Source: Streptomyces lydicus (GTDB lineage Bacteria > Actinomycetota > Actinomycetes > Streptomycetales > Streptomycetaceae). Taken from it: DNA of 64,000 nucleotides. Numbering within the stretch: the first letter of the stretch is position 1; every line of letters begins with the position of its first letter. The notes beneath the pieces were generated by a model, which worked only from the letters and a program-made list of their open reading frames with translations, ran no database searches and was not told the origin of the DNA. Below, in pieces: positions 35,297 to 45,126 of the stretch. Position numbers and translations under genes: made by a program. The stretch is from the NCBI RefSeq assembly GCF_000717345.1, contig NZ_JNZA01000020.1:62001-126000 (forward strand), given 5' to 3'.

Positions 35297-36439
35297 CTAC
35301 TTGTCGATGTCGCCCACCACGAAGAACAGCGAGCCGAGAATCGCGACCATGTCGGCGACCAGCGTCCCCGGCAGCAGCTCCACCAGCGCCTGGATGTTGT
35401 TGAACGACGCCGAGCGCAGCTTGAGGCGGTACGGCGTCTTGTCCCCCTTGGAGACCAGGTAGTAGCCGTTGATCCCCAGCGGGTTCTCGGTCCACGTGTA
35501 CGTCGCGCCCTCGGGCGCCTTGAGGACCTTCGGCAGCCGCTGGTTGACCGGCCCCGCCGGCAGCTCCGCCATCCGGTCCAGGCACGCGTCCGCGAGGTCG
35601 AGCGCATTGTGGCTCTGCGCCAGCAGGCACTCGAAACGCGCCAGGCAGTCGCCCTCCTGGCGAGTTATCACCTTCAGCGTGGACGCCAGCTCCCCGTACG
35701 CCAGGTACGGCTCGTCCCGCCGCAGGTCGAAATCCACACCGGAGGCGCGGGCGATCGGCCCGGACACGCCGTACGCGTGCACCGTCTCCGGCGCGAGCAC
35801 CCCCACCCCGCGGGTCCGGCCGCGGAAGATCTCATTGCCCAGCACCAGGTTGTCGAAGACGTCCATCCGCGAGCGCACGTCGGCGACGGCCTGCCGGGCC
35901 CGGCCGAGCCACCCCGCCGGCAGGTCCTCCTTGAGGCCGCCGACGCGGTTGAACATGTAGTGCATCCGGCCGCCGGACAGCTCCTCCATGACCGCCTGCA
36001 GCTCCTCGCGCTCCCGGAACGCGTGGAACACCGGGGTGATGCCGCCCAGCTCCAGCGGGTACGAGCCGAGGAACATCAGATGGTTCAGCACCCGGTTCAG
36101 CTCGGCCAGCAGCGTACGCATCCACACCGCGCGCTCGGGCACCTCCATGCCCAGCATCCGCTCGACGGCCATCACCACGCCCAGCTCGTTGGAGAACGCC
36201 GACAGCCAGTCGTGCCGGTTGGCGAGCATGACGATCTGGCGGTAGTCGCGCGCCTCGAAGAGCTTCTCGGCACCCCGGTGCATGTACCCGATGACCGGCT
36301 CGGCGTGCTGGATGCGCTCCCCGTCCAGGACGAGGCGCAACCGCAGCACACCGTGCGTGGAGGGATGCTGCGGCCCGATGTTCAGCACCATGTCGGTGCT
36401 CTCCGCCGCGCCGCCGATGCCGACCGTCGTCTCCGTCAT
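35297..36439 (-). CDS. nuoD: Orphan NADH-quinone oxidoreductase subunit D (NuoD2)
   Basis: A 380-residue complex I 49-kDa subunit. It has [15 protein letters not shown] near the start and the conserved [15 protein letters not shown], with Arg55 equivalent to the arginine that NDUFAF7 dimethylates in human NDUFS2. No other nuo subunit is in the window, so it is an orphan copy as in other streptomycetes. ATG 36439 was chosen over an upstream extension because homology begins at MVLNIGPQ. It is 44 bp downstream of a MidA-type methyltransferase gene, apparently in one operon. Confidence 0.95.
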   Translation of the reverse strand: MTETTVGIGGAAESTDMVLNIGPQHPSTHGVLRLRLVLDGERIQHAEPVIGYMHRGAEKLFEARDYRQIVMLANRHDWLSAFSNELGVVMAVERMLGMEVPERAVWMRTLLAELNRVLNHLMFLGSYPLELGGITPVFHAFREREELQAVMEELSGGRMHYMFNRVGGLKEDLPAGWLGRARQAVADVRSRMDVFDNLVLGNEIFRGRTRGVGVLAPETVHAYGVSGPIARASGVDFDLRRDEPYLAYGELASTLKVITRQEGDCLARFECLLAQSHNALDLADACLDRMAELPAGPVNQRLPKVLKAPEGATYTWTENPLGINGYYLVSKGDKTPYRLKLRSASFNNIQALVELLPGTLVADMVAILGSLFFVVGDIDK

Positions 36440-36483
36440 GGGAACAGTCTCGCAGGACACCGCCCCGGCACCCCTGCGGGCCC

Positions 36484-37527
36484 TCAGCCGTCCCACTCCT
36501 CGAGCAGCGCCGCGCACCGCCCGCCCACCGGCTCCAGCAGCCAGCCGAAGCCGCCCAGCCCCGCCGGGTCGATCAGCTCCGCCGCCGACCCCGCCGCGCC
36601 CAGCGCCCGCACATAGGCAGCCGGGTCGGCGGAGGCCAGGGTGAGCGGCGGACGACGGCCGTCCACCCCGAGGGCGCGCAGCGCCGCCCGCTGCGTCGTC
36701 CGCCGGGCCGCCGGCCCCGCGCAGGCGTCCAGCGCCACATGCGCGGTGATGTCACAGCTGCCGTCGGGCACCGGCCGCACCTCGCGGCCGTCACGGAAGC
36801 CGGTGAGCGTACCGAAGAGCGGCCGGTCCCCCCGCTCGTGCGCGTAGTCGGCGGCCACCGCGAGCCCGGCGCGCAGCGACCCGACGGCCCGCGCCCACGC
36901 CTCGTCCCGGGGACGGCCGATCTCGGCGCGCAGCCCAGGGTCACCCACCGGCCACGGGGCGTCCCCGGCGGCCTCCAGGGGCGGCGCCCACCAACGGCGC
37001 AGCCACTCCGCGTCCGCCCCGCCCACCGGATCACCCAGCCGCTCGGCGCCGTCGGCCCGCACCAGGACCCGGCGCGCCACCCCGTCCGCACCGGTCTCCA
37101 CGACGTCCACCGGGACGTTGTCCAGCCACTCGTTGGCGAACAGCAGCCCGGTGACCGAGCCCGCCGCCGGCAGCTCACCGAGCCAGCCGATCCGCGGATC
37201 GAGCCCCTCCGGACGCGTGGCCCGCTCGACGGCGAACGGACGCACCCGCGCCGCCACCGAGGCGGGCAGCGCGGCCAGCACACCCGTCAACAGCTCACCC
37301 CGCCCCGCCCCCACATCGACCAGCGCCAGCTCCTCCGGATGGCCCAGCGCGGCGTCGACGCGCAGCAGGAGCGCCGCGACGGCACCGGCATAGAGAGACG
37401 AGGCGTGCACGGACGTCCGGAAGTGACCGGCCGGGCCCGGACCGCCGGGCCGGGTGTAGAAGCCGTCCTCGGCCCCGTACAAGGCCCGTTCCGTCGCATC
37501 CCGCCACCCGCACCACTCGCTCGTCAC
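36484..37527 (-). CDS. MidA/NDUFAF7-type SAM methyltransferase
   Basis: A 347-residue protein of the DUF185/MidA family. SAM-binding motif I is [10 protein letters not shown] (70-79), followed by [14 protein letters not shown] and [19 protein letters not shown] segments typical of NDUFAF7. NDUFAF7 dimethylates an arginine in the NuoD homologue NDUFS2. Here the gene lies directly upstream of nuoD. The start GTG 37527 fits homology ([11 protein letters not shown]); an ATG 57 bp upstream is possible. Function as a NuoD methyltransferase is inferred. Confidence 0.85.
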   Translation of the reverse strand: MTSEWCGWRDATERALYGAEDGFYTRPGGPGPAGHFRTSVHASSLYAGAVAALLLRVDAALGHPEELALVDVGAGRGELLTGVLAALPASVAARVRPFAVERATRPEGLDPRIGWLGELPAAGSVTGLLFANEWLDNVPVDVVETGADGVARRVLVRADGAERLGDPVGGADAEWLRRWWAPPLEAAGDAPWPVGDPGLRAEIGRPRDEAWARAVGSLRAGLAVAADYAHERGDRPLFGTLTGFRDGREVRPVPDGSCDITAHVALDACAGPAARRTTQRAALRALGVDGRRPPLTLASADPAAYVRALGAAGSAAELIDPAGLGGFGWLLEPVGGRCAALLEEWDG

Positions 37528-37700
37528 CCGCCACACGGTACGGGGGAGCGCCCGGCGGACCCACGGGCGTGCCACGCCGGGCATCCCCAGGACCGACACA
37601 TTTGGCGCAGAGAGTCTCCACCTTGGGGAGTACGCCCGGCGCACAGGATCGCTCCTCCGGTTGACCCGTACACCTATCAGCGCTGCCTACGCTGGGTTAC

Positions 37701-38906
37701 GTGCAGCGCCTCTACGACTTCTTCCGCAGGCACCCGACGGGGGTGGACACCTTCTGGGCGGTCCTCCTCCTCGGGTTCACCGGCCTGTGGATCGTGTCCG
37801 ACGTCCACGGCGCCCGGCAGCTCCCCGCCGTCCTCTTCACCCTCGGCCTCTGCCTGGTCATCGCGCTGCGCCGCAAGGCCCCGGTCAAGATGCTCCTGCT
37901 GACGGCCGCCATCGGCGTCGGCCAACTGGTCTTCTACGTCCCGTCCAACCCGGGCGACTTCGCGATGTTCGTGATCACGTACACCGTCGCGTCCGGCCCC
38001 GCCATCCCCCGCTGGGCGTCCCGCTGCGCCCTCCTCGGCGCCCTCATCGGCCCCGCCCTGTCGGTGTGGCGCTTCTCGGAGGCACCCACCAGCCGGCCCG
38101 CGTGGGAATCGGCGTTCTTCACCGGGCTGCTCACCGTGCCCTTCGTACTGGCCTGGGTGCTCGGCGACTCCATGCGCACCCGCCGCGCCTACTGGGCGCA
38201 GCTGGAGGAGAAGGCCGCCCGGCTGGAGAAGGAGCGCGAGGCGCAGTCCCGGATCGCGGTCGCCGCCGAGCGCGCCCGCATCGCCCGCGAACTGCACGAC
38301 GTCGTCGCGCACAACGTCTCCGTGATGGTCGTCCAGGCCGACGGCGCCGCCTACGTCCTCGACGCCGCCCCCGAGCAGACCCGGCAGGCACTGGAGACGA
38401 TCTCCGGCACCGGCCGCCAGGCACTGGCCGAAATGCGCCGCCTGCTGGGCGTCCTGCGCACCGGCGAACAGCCGGAGGGCGGCGAGTACGTGCCCCAGCC
38501 GGGCGTCGAGCAGCTCACCGACCTCATGGACCAGGTACGCGGCGCGGGCCTGCCGGTCGACTTCCGGGTGGAGGGCGAACCGCGCCCACTCCCCAGCAGC
38601 ATCGAGCTGACCGCGTACCGCATCGTCCAGGAAGCGCTCACCAACACCCGCAAGCACGGCGGCCCCGACGTCGGGGCGACCGTCCGCCTCTTCTACAAGG
38701 ACAACGACCTCGATCTGCTCGTCGAGGACGACGGCCGCGGCGCCCAGCACGAGCTCTACGAAGAGGGCGGCGCGGACGGCCTCGGCCACGGCCTGATCGG
38801 CATGCGTGAACGGGTCGGCATGGTCGGCGGCAGCCTGACCGCGGGCCCGCGACCGGGCGGCGGCTTCCGCGTCAGCGCCGTCCTGCCCCTCAAACCCGCG
38901 CAGTGA
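37701..38906 (+). CDS. NarL-type sensor histidine kinase
   Basis: A 401-residue sensor kinase. Residues about 15-165 hold four or five membrane helices; a coiled region (EEKAARLEKEREAQ) leads to HisKA_3. The phosphorylated His199 is in ARELHDVVAHNVSVMVVQADG. The HATPase domain follows, with VQEALTNTRKHGG (N box) and HGLIGMRERVGMVGGSL (G2). The start is GTG. The partner regulator lies 262 bp downstream. Signals are unknown. Confidence 0.94.
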   Translation: MQRLYDFFRRHPTGVDTFWAVLLLGFTGLWIVSDVHGARQLPAVLFTLGLCLVIALRRKAPVKMLLLTAAIGVGQLVFYVPSNPGDFAMFVITYTVASGPAIPRWASRCALLGALIGPALSVWRFSEAPTSRPAWESAFFTGLLTVPFVLAWVLGDSMRTRRAYWAQLEEKAARLEKEREAQSRIAVAAERARIARELHDVVAHNVSVMVVQADGAAYVLDAAPEQTRQALETISGTGRQALAEMRRLLGVLRTGEQPEGGEYVPQPGVEQLTDLMDQVRGAGLPVDFRVEGEPRPLPSSIELTAYRIVQEALTNTRKHGGPDVGATVRLFYKDNDLDLLVEDDGRGAQHELYEEGGADGLGHGLIGMRERVGMVGGSLTAGPRPGGGFRVSAVLPLKPAQ

Positions 38907-38950
38907 GCCACCGCCGCGAGACCACCCCGCTCCCCACCTCGCACGCCACC

Positions 38951-39131
38951 TGTGTTCCTGTGGTCCGTGTTCCTGTGGTGTTGCCGACCCGGGTACGCGC
39001 CCTGTGTTCCTGTGGTTCGTGTTCCTGCGGTCCGTGTTCCTGTGGTGTTGCCGAACCCGGTCCCGGTCCCGGTTCCGACCCCTGCTCCACCCCCTGCTCC
39101 GCCCCCTGCTCCGCCCCTTGCTCCGCCCTCT
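38951..39131. repeat. Minisatellite between kinase and regulator genes
   Basis: Two blocks of tandem repeats. The first has five near-copies of a GTGTTCCTGTGGTCC-type unit in a higher-order order (the pair GTGTTCCTG-unit plus TGTTGCCGACCC-tail occurs twice). The second has five copies of a CCCTGCTCCGCC unit. Neither looks coding. Copy number is likely to vary between strains. Confidence 0.85.
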
Positions 39132-39168
39132 GATTGCCGTGCCCCGTGTTCGAAGGGATCCTCCTGCC

Positions 39169-39852
39169 ATGACCATCCGCGTGATGCTCGTCGACGACCA
39201 GGCGCTGCTGCGCACCGGCTTCCGGATGGTGCTCGCCGCACAGCCCGACATGGAGGTCGTCGCGGAGGCGGGGGACGGCGTGCAGGCGCTGGAGGTGCTG
39301 CGTTCCACCAAGGTCGACGTGATCCTCATGGACGTCCGCATGCCGCACCTGGACGGTGTGGAGGCCACCCGCCGGATCTGCGAGGGCGGGCAGAAGGAGG
39401 ACGCCCCCAAGGTCCTCATCCTGACCACCTTCGACCTGGACGAGTACGCCTTCTCCGCCTTGAAGGCCGGGGCCAGCGGCTTCATGCTCAAGGACGTGCC
39501 GCCCGGCGAACTGCTCGCCGCGATCCGCGCGGTGCAGAGCGGCGACGCGGTCGTCGCCCCGTCCACCACCCGCCGGCTCCTGGATCGCTTCACACCGATG
39601 CTGCCCGCCACCTCCGCCGCACCGGACCGCCCCGAGCTGGGGCGGCTGACGGAGCGCGAGCGGGAGGTGCTGCTGCTGGTCGCCCAGGGGCTGTCGAACG
39701 GTGAGATCGCTGCGCGACTGGTGCTGTCCGAGGCGACCGTCAAGACCCATGTCGGCCGCATCCTCACGAAGCTGAGCCTGCGGGACCGCGTCCAGGCAGT
39801 GGTGCTGGCGTACGAAACGGGGCTCGTCCGGGCCGGGGGCGCGGGGGCGTAG
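39169..39852 (+). CDS. NarL/LuxR-type response regulator
   Basis: A 227-residue regulator. The receiver domain (1-125) has the phosphorylated Asp55 in LMDVRMPHLDG, DD at 9-10 and Lys in SGFMLKDVPP. A LuxR-type helix-turn-helix (about 155-215; LTEREREVLLLVAQGLSNGEIAA) follows. ATG at 39169 (MTIRVMLVDD) is clear; the upstream extension is only repeat DNA. It pairs with the kinase at 37701. Confidence 0.95.
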   Translation: MTIRVMLVDDQALLRTGFRMVLAAQPDMEVVAEAGDGVQALEVLRSTKVDVILMDVRMPHLDGVEATRRICEGGQKEDAPKVLILTTFDLDEYAFSALKAGASGFMLKDVPPGELLAAIRAVQSGDAVVAPSTTRRLLDRFTPMLPATSAAPDRPELGRLTEREREVLLLVAQGLSNGEIAARLVLSEATVKTHVGRILTKLSLRDRVQAVVLAYETGLVRAGGAGA

Positions 39853-39941
39853 GCGCTGCGGCGGCCGGAGCGCTGCGGCGCACGGGCGTGCACTGCGGGC
39901 GGGCGTGCACGGCGGGCGGGCGCGGGTGACCATTGGGCTTA

Positions 39942-39980
39942 CAGGACCGGGGCGCAGGACCGGGGCGCAGGACCGGGGCG
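39942..39980. repeat. Three perfect tandem 13-bp repeats
   Basis: CAGGACCGGGGCG occurs three times without a mismatch, in the gap before the chitosanase promoter. Role unknown. Confidence 0.8.
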
Positions 39981-40083
39981 TACGGCGAAGGCGGGCGCGG
40001 GTGCGCGCGGCCGGCGCGACGGTGCGCGGAAGTGGCCGGCAAGAGGGTTGACGCGTCCGTGGGGGAGGAGCAGTTTTGCAGCG

Positions 40084-40102
40084 GTAAGGAAACTTTCCTA
40101 AC
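40084..40102. promoter_or_regulatory. Inverted repeat in chitosanase promoter region
   Basis: GTAAGGAAA-C-TTTCCTAAC, a dyad with one mismatch, ending 14 bp before the GTG start. It resembles the CsnR-type operators described for streptomycete chitosanase genes (from memory, not checked). Its place suggests repression in the absence of chitosan oligosaccharides. Confidence 0.55.
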
Positions 40103-40116
40103 AGAAGGGGTCCCTC

Positions 40117-40833
40117 GTGCGCAGAAGAACTCTCGCCCTCGCCACCGCCTCCGGCGCCGCTCTGCTCGCCGCGGCCGCCCTCCCCGCCACCGCCCAGCCC
40201 GGCGCCCCTCGCGCCCTCCCCGCCGCCCCGGGCGCCGGCCTCCAGGAAGGCTCGGTCAGCGCGGCCGACTTACTGGCAAAGCTCAAGGGCTGTTCGCAGC
40301 TCTCCAACGGCAAGTACCGCACGGACGAGGAGACTTCGGCCACCGTGCCGGTCTGCGGCAAGAACGGCGCGGTCTTCTGGAAGGCCGACATGGACGTCGA
40401 CTGCGACGGCCAGACCACCTCGAAGTGCAACGCCGACACCGACCCCTGGTACCAGGACGACACCGCCTTCCGCCAGTCCAACGGCAAACCGCTGAACGCC
40501 GAGAAGCTGCCGTACGTCGTCGTGCCCAGCTCCAGCGGCATCTGGAACTACGCGTCCGCCGGCATCAAGGGCGGGGGCGTGGTCGCCGTCATCTACAACA
40601 ACCAGGTCGAGTACGCCGTCGTCGGCGACACCGGCCCCGACAAGATAATCGGCGAGGCGTCCTACGCGGCCGCCAAGGGCCTGGGCATCAACCCCGACCC
40701 GGAGAACGGCGGTGCCGATTCGGGCGTCACCTACGTCCTCTTCAAGAACTCCAAGGCTTCACCGATCGAGAGCCACGCCGACGCGGTCAGCCGCGGCGAC
40801 GCCCTGGCGAAGAAGTTCCTCCAGGACAACTGA
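40117..40833 (+). CDS. Secreted glycoside hydrolase family 75 chitosanase
   Basis: A 238-residue secreted enzyme. The signal peptide runs from the start to about residue 26 (LLAAAALPATAQP), with twin-arginine-like RRR at the front. The GH75 domain shows WKADMDVDCDGQTT and the GDTGPDKIIGEASYAAAKGLGI segment with catalytic Asp/Glu candidates. It would hydrolyse chitosan outside the cell. GTG start has AAGGGG 6-7 nt upstream, just after the dyad above. Confidence 0.9.
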   Translation: MRRRTLALATASGAALLAAAALPATAQPGAPRALPAAPGAGLQEGSVSAADLLAKLKGCSQLSNGKYRTDEETSATVPVCGKNGAVFWKADMDVDCDGQTTSKCNADTDPWYQDDTAFRQSNGKPLNAEKLPYVVVPSSSGIWNYASAGIKGGGVVAVIYNNQVEYAVVGDTGPDKIIGEASYAAAKGLGINPDPENGGADSGVTYVLFKNSKASPIESHADAVSRGDALAKKFLQDN

Positions 40834-40918
40834 CGGGCGGCCGCAGAACCCGCCGGCCCAACCCCGCTGCCCTCTCCCGGGGGGACCCCCCACCCCCCGC
40901 CCCACCCCTCCCCGTCCC

Positions 40919-42028
40919 TCAGCGCAGCACGCCCTCAAGGAAGTCGCTGCCCAGCCGGGCCACCACCTGGAGGTCCAGCTGGTGCAGCACATAGCGCCCC
41001 CGGCGCCGCGTCAGCACCAAGCCGGCCTTCTTCAGCGTCGTGACGTGCCGCGACACCTCCGGCGGGGTGATGCCGTACGCGTGCGCCAGCTCCCCCGTCG
41101 TGTGGGGCCCGCGCGCCAGCGTGCGGCACAGCTGCATCCGCATCGGGTGCCCCAGGGCCTCCAGCCGCTGCTGCACGAGCTCCAGCGTGGCCGGCGGCGG
41201 CAACTCCGGGCTCGCCACCGGGTACTGGATCACCGGACGCCACCCCGGGGCGTGGCTCACCAGCAGATGCGGCCAGCCGAACGACGTCGGCAGGAACGTG
41301 ACCCCGGGGTCGTCGGCGTTCGCAAACGCCGTCGTACGGCCCCCGGCCAGCTTGTCCACCACGATCCGCGCACCACCGCTGCCGTCCTGCGCCCCCTCCA
41401 GCGAGAGCGCAGCCGACGTGGCGGGCAGCGTCTCGGCCAGGCCCTTGCGGCGCAGCAGTTCCGTCTTGTGCCGGGCGTCGGCGGCCAACTGGATGCCCAC
41501 CCGCCGCCAGATGTCCCCGAAGAACGCCTCCTCACAGTCCTCGAACAGCCGGCGCAGCCACACCCGCAGCCCGTCGGGGTCGGTCAGCATCCGGTCGGTG
41601 AACGCCGCCTGCCGTGGGCCGCGCGCGGCGGCCATCTCCCGTACGCGGGCCCGCTCGTCCGCATCGACCAGCGGCGACGGCGTGGCCCGGGTGTACGCCG
41701 CCGAACAGGAGATCTCGAACGCCGAGGCCACGAACCGCTCGTCGTCGATCCGGTCCAAGTCGTCCAGTTCGTCGGCAAGCGTCGCCCCCGGCCGGGCCGG
41801 CAGGAGGATGTCGGAACGCGACGACCGCCACAGGAAGTCCGCCTCGCACAACCGGTCGGCGAGGTCGGTCTTCAGCGCCGCGTTGGTGGCGGTGACCCAG
41901 CCGTGCAGCCCCGGGTGGTGCCCCGGCTCGGACAACGCGTGCAGCGCCGCGCTCAGCTCCGCCAGCGGGGAAGGGCAGAAGATGACGCGCTCCGGCGGCA
42001 GCCCGGTGATGTCGATGACGTTGGCCAT
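40919..42028 (-). CDS. DUF5937/ArsR-type winged-helix regulator
   Basis: A 369-residue regulator. The N-terminal two thirds match the DUF5937 type (VIFCPSPLAELSAALHALSEPGHHPG). The C-terminal 80 residues form an ArsR-like winged helix (LGHPMRMQLCRTLARGPHTT, EVSRHVTTLKKAGLVLTRRRGRYVLHQ). It probably responds to a small ligand. It is divergent from a small gene over a perfect 27-bp palindrome, its likely operator. Confidence 0.85.
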   Translation of the reverse strand: MANVIDITGLPPERVIFCPSPLAELSAALHALSEPGHHPGLHGWVTATNAALKTDLADRLCEADFLWRSSRSDILLPARPGATLADELDDLDRIDDERFVASAFEISCSAAYTRATPSPLVDADERARVREMAAARGPRQAAFTDRMLTDPDGLRVWLRRLFEDCEEAFFGDIWRRVGIQLAADARHKTELLRRKGLAETLPATSAALSLEGAQDGSGGARIVVDKLAGGRTTAFANADDPGVTFLPTSFGWPHLLVSHAPGWRPVIQYPVASPELPPPATLELVQQRLEALGHPMRMQLCRTLARGPHTTGELAHAYGITPPEVSRHVTTLKKAGLVLTRRRGRYVLHQLDLQVVARLGSDFLEGVLR

Positions 42029-42064
42029 GCGCCCATCATGCGCGACCGTGTGACCTGCACGGTC

Positions 42065-42091
42065 GTCGATTGACGGCTCCCGTCAATCGAC
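42065..42091. promoter_or_regulatory. Perfect 12-bp inverted repeat operator in divergent promoter
   Basis: GTCGATTGACGG-CTC-CCGTCAATCGAC. Each half contains TTGACG, a good -35, on opposite strands, so one repressor bound here would block both divergent promoters. It starts 37 bp before the DUF5937 regulator gene and ends 38 bp before the small gene. Confidence 0.7.
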
Positions 42092-42128
42092 GCGCCCCAG
42101 GCCGCCGAACCGCCGCACAGTGGCACCC

Positions 42129-42344
42129 ATGAACGCCACCCAGCAGCACCTCCTCGACACCTACCGCGCCGCCCGACGGGCCGAATCCGCTCCGCCCGCC
42201 CCCGGCGCCCACACCGTCCGCACGCTCCGCGACATCCTCCGGTGGCGCCGCTCCCGCACCGCCGTCCCGGAGCAGGCACCGCGCACCGCCCCGGCCGCAC
42301 GCACCGCCCCTCTGCACCACCACGCCGAGCCCACCGAGTCCTGA
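42129..42344 (+). CDS. Small hypothetical protein
   Basis: A 71-residue basic protein beginning MNATQQHLLDTYRAARR; the second half is Ala/Pro/Arg-rich. I do not recognise a family; similar small genes next to DUF5937 regulators exist in streptomycetes as far as I recall. The ATG at 42129 follows a GGCACCC site with little SD likeness. It shares the operator palindrome with the regulator. Confidence 0.55.
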   Translation: MNATQQHLLDTYRAARRAESAPPAPGAHTVRTLRDILRWRRSRTAVPEQAPRTAPAARTAPLHHHAEPTES

Positions 42345-42470
42345 CCCCGGGCAAGCCTCCGCCCTCGCCGGCCGCACTCCCCCCTTCCTCTCGTTCCCGG
42401 CCCACCGCGCAGCCCCGACCACGTCGGTCACGGGTCACGTCCGCCCCGGCCACGCCGGCCGCGGCTCATG

Positions 42471-43790
42471 TCAGCCCCGCTTCACCCCCGCACGCACTCC
42501 TTCCACGTAGCCCAGGAACTCCGCGACTGCCGAGCGCACCTCCGCGGCGGTCCAGTTCATGGCGGAGGCGGCGACCGTCACCTCCGTCAGAGCCACCCCG
42601 GGCGGCCCGCCCAGGTCCGCCTCGAACCACTTGCGGAACAAGGTCGTTCCCGTCTCCTCCGCCTGCCGGACGACGGCCTCGTTCAGAACCTCGGGCGGAT
42701 GGGGCAGCCACACCTGGAACTGGTGGGTGTGCGGGACCTCCGGATGCACCCTGAACCACGGCACGGCGGCGTCCGCCATCCCCTCGCCCAGCGCCCGGGC
42801 GACGACCTTCGCATGGGCGACGTACCCGGGCAGGCGCGGCAACTCACGGTCCAGGCCCGCCAGGGCGGCCAGCGCGGCCGGCCACTGCTGGAACAGCTGG
42901 CCGCCGTACCGGTGCCGCCAGGCCCGTGCCTCCGCCACGAAGTCCCCGGTGCCGGCGAGGGCGGCGCCCGATATGCCGTCCAGGGACTTGTAGTAGGACA
43001 CGTACACGCTGTCCGCGAGGGCGGCGATCTCTGTCAGCGGGCGGCCGAAGTGCGGGCCGCACTCCCACAGGCGGGCGCCGTCGAAGTGCACCACCGCGTC
43101 CCGGTCCCGGGCCGCCGCCACCACCGCGGTCAGTTCGTCCCAGCCCGGCAGGACGAACCCGGCGTCCCGCAGCGGCAGTTCGAGCGCGAGGGTGCCGAAC
43201 GGCTCCTGGAGGTCATGGATCTCGTCGGCGGTCGGCAGCCGCGGCGCCTGCGTCGGATGCACCATGCGCAGCCCGCTGACCACCGCACAGGCATCGCGCT
43301 CATGGACCTCCAGATGGGACAGCGGGTGGCCGGCCACCGCCGGGTTGCCCGTCCGCCCCGCCCAGCACCGCAGGGCCACCTGCTGGGCCATCGTGCCGGT
43401 CGGGAAGAACGCGGCGGCCTCGGTGCCCAGGGCTACCGCGGTCCGGCGCTCCAGCTCGCCGACTATGCCGTCGTCGTTGCCGTAGAGGTCCGTCCAGTCG
43501 TCCAGGTCGTACGCGCCGGGAGCGTCGGCCACCAGGCGGGCCATCCGCTCGCGGACCGTCTCGACGGGCACGCCGCCCGCCAGGACCCGCCGCGAGCCGC
43601 GGATCGCCGCGAGCATCCGGGACCGCCCGACCGGCGCGACACGGCCCGCGTCCCCCGCTTCCACTGCGTCCACTGCGTCCACTGCGCCCACCGCGTCCCC
43701 CGAGCCGTCCGCCCGCGTTGCCCCGCCCTTCGCTTGCTCCACTGCCGCCTCCGGCTTCTCGCCCGGCACGCCGCCCCCCGTGGTGTTCAT
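42471..43790 (-). CDS. PLP-dependent beta-eliminating lyase (threonine aldolase-like)
   Basis: A 439-residue fold-type I PLP enzyme of the threonine aldolase / aromatic beta-eliminating lyase family. The PLP Lys is Lys268 in VSYYKSLDG; Asp in [11 protein letters not shown] binds the cofactor ring; [11 protein letters not shown] is near the N-terminal active site. Substrate cannot be fixed. A 60-residue Gly/Ala/Asp/Glu-rich head carries a short tandem repeat ([10 protein letters not shown]). Start ATG 43790 has GAGG 5 nt before it. The convergent small gene ends 126 bp away. Confidence 0.87.
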   Translation of the reverse strand: MNTTGGGVPGEKPEAAVEQAKGGATRADGSGDAVGAVDAVDAVEAGDAGRVAPVGRSRMLAAIRGSRRVLAGGVPVETVRERMARLVADAPGAYDLDDWTDLYGNDDGIVGELERRTAVALGTEAAAFFPTGTMAQQVALRCWAGRTGNPAVAGHPLSHLEVHERDACAVVSGLRMVHPTQAPRLPTADEIHDLQEPFGTLALELPLRDAGFVLPGWDELTAVVAAARDRDAVVHFDGARLWECGPHFGRPLTEIAALADSVYVSYYKSLDGISGAALAGTGDFVAEARAWRHRYGGQLFQQWPAALAALAGLDRELPRLPGYVAHAKVVARALGEGMADAAVPWFRVHPEVPHTHQFQVWLPHPPEVLNEAVVRQAEETGTTLFRKWFEADLGGPPGVALTEVTVAASAMNWTAAEVRSAVAEFLGYVEGVRAGVKRG

Positions 43791-44037
43791 CGTCCTCACA
43801 GCCCCCTGCCTGGTCTTTTCTCCGCGCTTCGCTCCGCGATCCCGTTCGCGTCCGCCCCGCGCCGTCGCACCGATCATCACTCGGTCCCGCGCCGCTCCGC
43901 GACCCCTGTGGATAACTCTCGTGAGAGACCCACGTCTCACCGTCCGTACAGCTCTGAAGTCCGCCGGAAACACTCGCGTAGCATGGCGAGGAATCGTCCG
44001 GTACCCCCCGCGGACTGGAACGGAAGGCCATCGCCGC

Positions 44038-45126
44038 GTGAATCCAACTCCACCCCTCGAGGCCCAGGACCGCCCCGCCCGGCTGACCGTCGGAGTGGTC
44101 GGCGCAGGCCGTGTCGGGCCCGCCCTGGCCGCCGCGCTGAAGCTCGCGGGGCACCGCCCGGTCGCGGTGTCGGGAGTCTCCGACGCCTCCGTACGGCGCG
44201 CCGCCGAACTGCTGCCCGACGTCCCGCTGGTCACCCCCGCCGAGGTGCTCGCCCGCGCCGACCTGGTGCTGCTGACCGTCCCCGACGACGCGCTCGCCGA
44301 CCTGGTGACCGGCCTCGCCGAAACCGGCGCCGTACGGCCCGGCCAGCTGCTCGTGCACACCTCCGGGCGCTACGGCACCGCCGTGCTGGACCCGGCGACC
44401 CGGGCCGGCGCGCTGCCGCTCGCCCTGCACCCGGCCATGACGTTCACCGGCACCTCCGTGGACGTGCAGCGGCTGGCCGGCTGCTCCTTCGGGGTCACCG
44501 CGCCCGAGGAGCTGCGGATGGCCGCCGAGGCGCTGGTCATCGAGATGGGCGGGGAGCCCGAGTGGATCGCGGAATCCGCCCGTCCGCTCTACCACGCGGC
44601 GCTCGCGATCGGCGCGAACCACCTGGTCACACTCGTCGCCCAGTCGATGGAGCTGCTGGCCGACGCGGGCGTGCGGGCCCCGGACCGGATGCTGGGCCCG
44701 CTGCTGGGCGCGGCGCTGGACAACGCGCTGCGGTCCGGCGACGCCGCGCTCACCGGGCCGGTCGCCCGTGGGGACGCGGGCACCGTCGCCGCCCACGTCG
44801 CGGAGCTGCGCCGGCACTCGCCGCAGAGCGTCGCGGGGTACCTCGCGATGGCCCGTACGACGGCGGACCGGGCGCTGGCCCACGGCCTGCTCAAGCCGGA
44901 ACTGGCCGAGGACCTGCTCGGCGTGCTCGCGGACGCGGGCAACGGCCCCGGCACCGCCGCCCGCCCCGCCCCGGGCCCCGCCGCCCACGGCACCGGACCC
45001 GCCGCCCCCGACACGCCCGGCAGCCCCGAGAGCCCCGGCAGTCCCGACGGCCGCGACCACGACCCGGACGGTCCCGACCACGGCCCCGACACCCCCGACC
45101 ACGGCCCCGAAGGAGGCGACCGATGA
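44038..45126 (+). CDS. Rossmann-like / DUF2520 protein (PanE-like candidate)
   Basis: A 362-residue protein. The N-terminal NAD(P) Rossmann fold has [17 protein letters not shown]; the C-terminal DUF2520 half has [26 protein letters not shown], and [16 protein letters not shown]. It resembles dehydrogenases such as ketopantoate reductase. The last 50 residues are Pro/Asp/Gly-rich repeats. It overlaps panC by 4 bp (ATGA), so a role in pantothenate synthesis is likely but not shown. GTG start 44038 was chosen by homology. Confidence 0.82.
   Translation: MNPTPPLEAQDRPARLTVGVVGAGRVGPALAAALKLAGHRPVAVSGVSDASVRRAAELLPDVPLVTPAEVLARADLVLLTVPDDALADLVTGLAETGAVRPGQLLVHTSGRYGTAVLDPATRAGALPLALHPAMTFTGTSVDVQRLAGCSFGVTAPEELRMAAEALVIEMGGEPEWIAESARPLYHAALAIGANHLVTLVAQSMELLADAGVRAPDRMLGPLLGAALDNALRSGDAALTGPVARGDAGTVAAHVAELRRHSPQSVAGYLAMARTTADRALAHGLLKPELAEDLLGVLADAGNGPGTAARPAPGPAAHGTGPAAPDTPGSPESPGSPDGRDHDPDGPDHGPDTPDHGPEGGDR

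Noticed and set aside
42468..45122. A very long plus-strand frame continuous with panC
   Set aside because: It runs antisense to the beta-eliminating lyase and upstream of a clear panC start that overlaps the DUF2520 stop. High GC content keeps antisense frames open.
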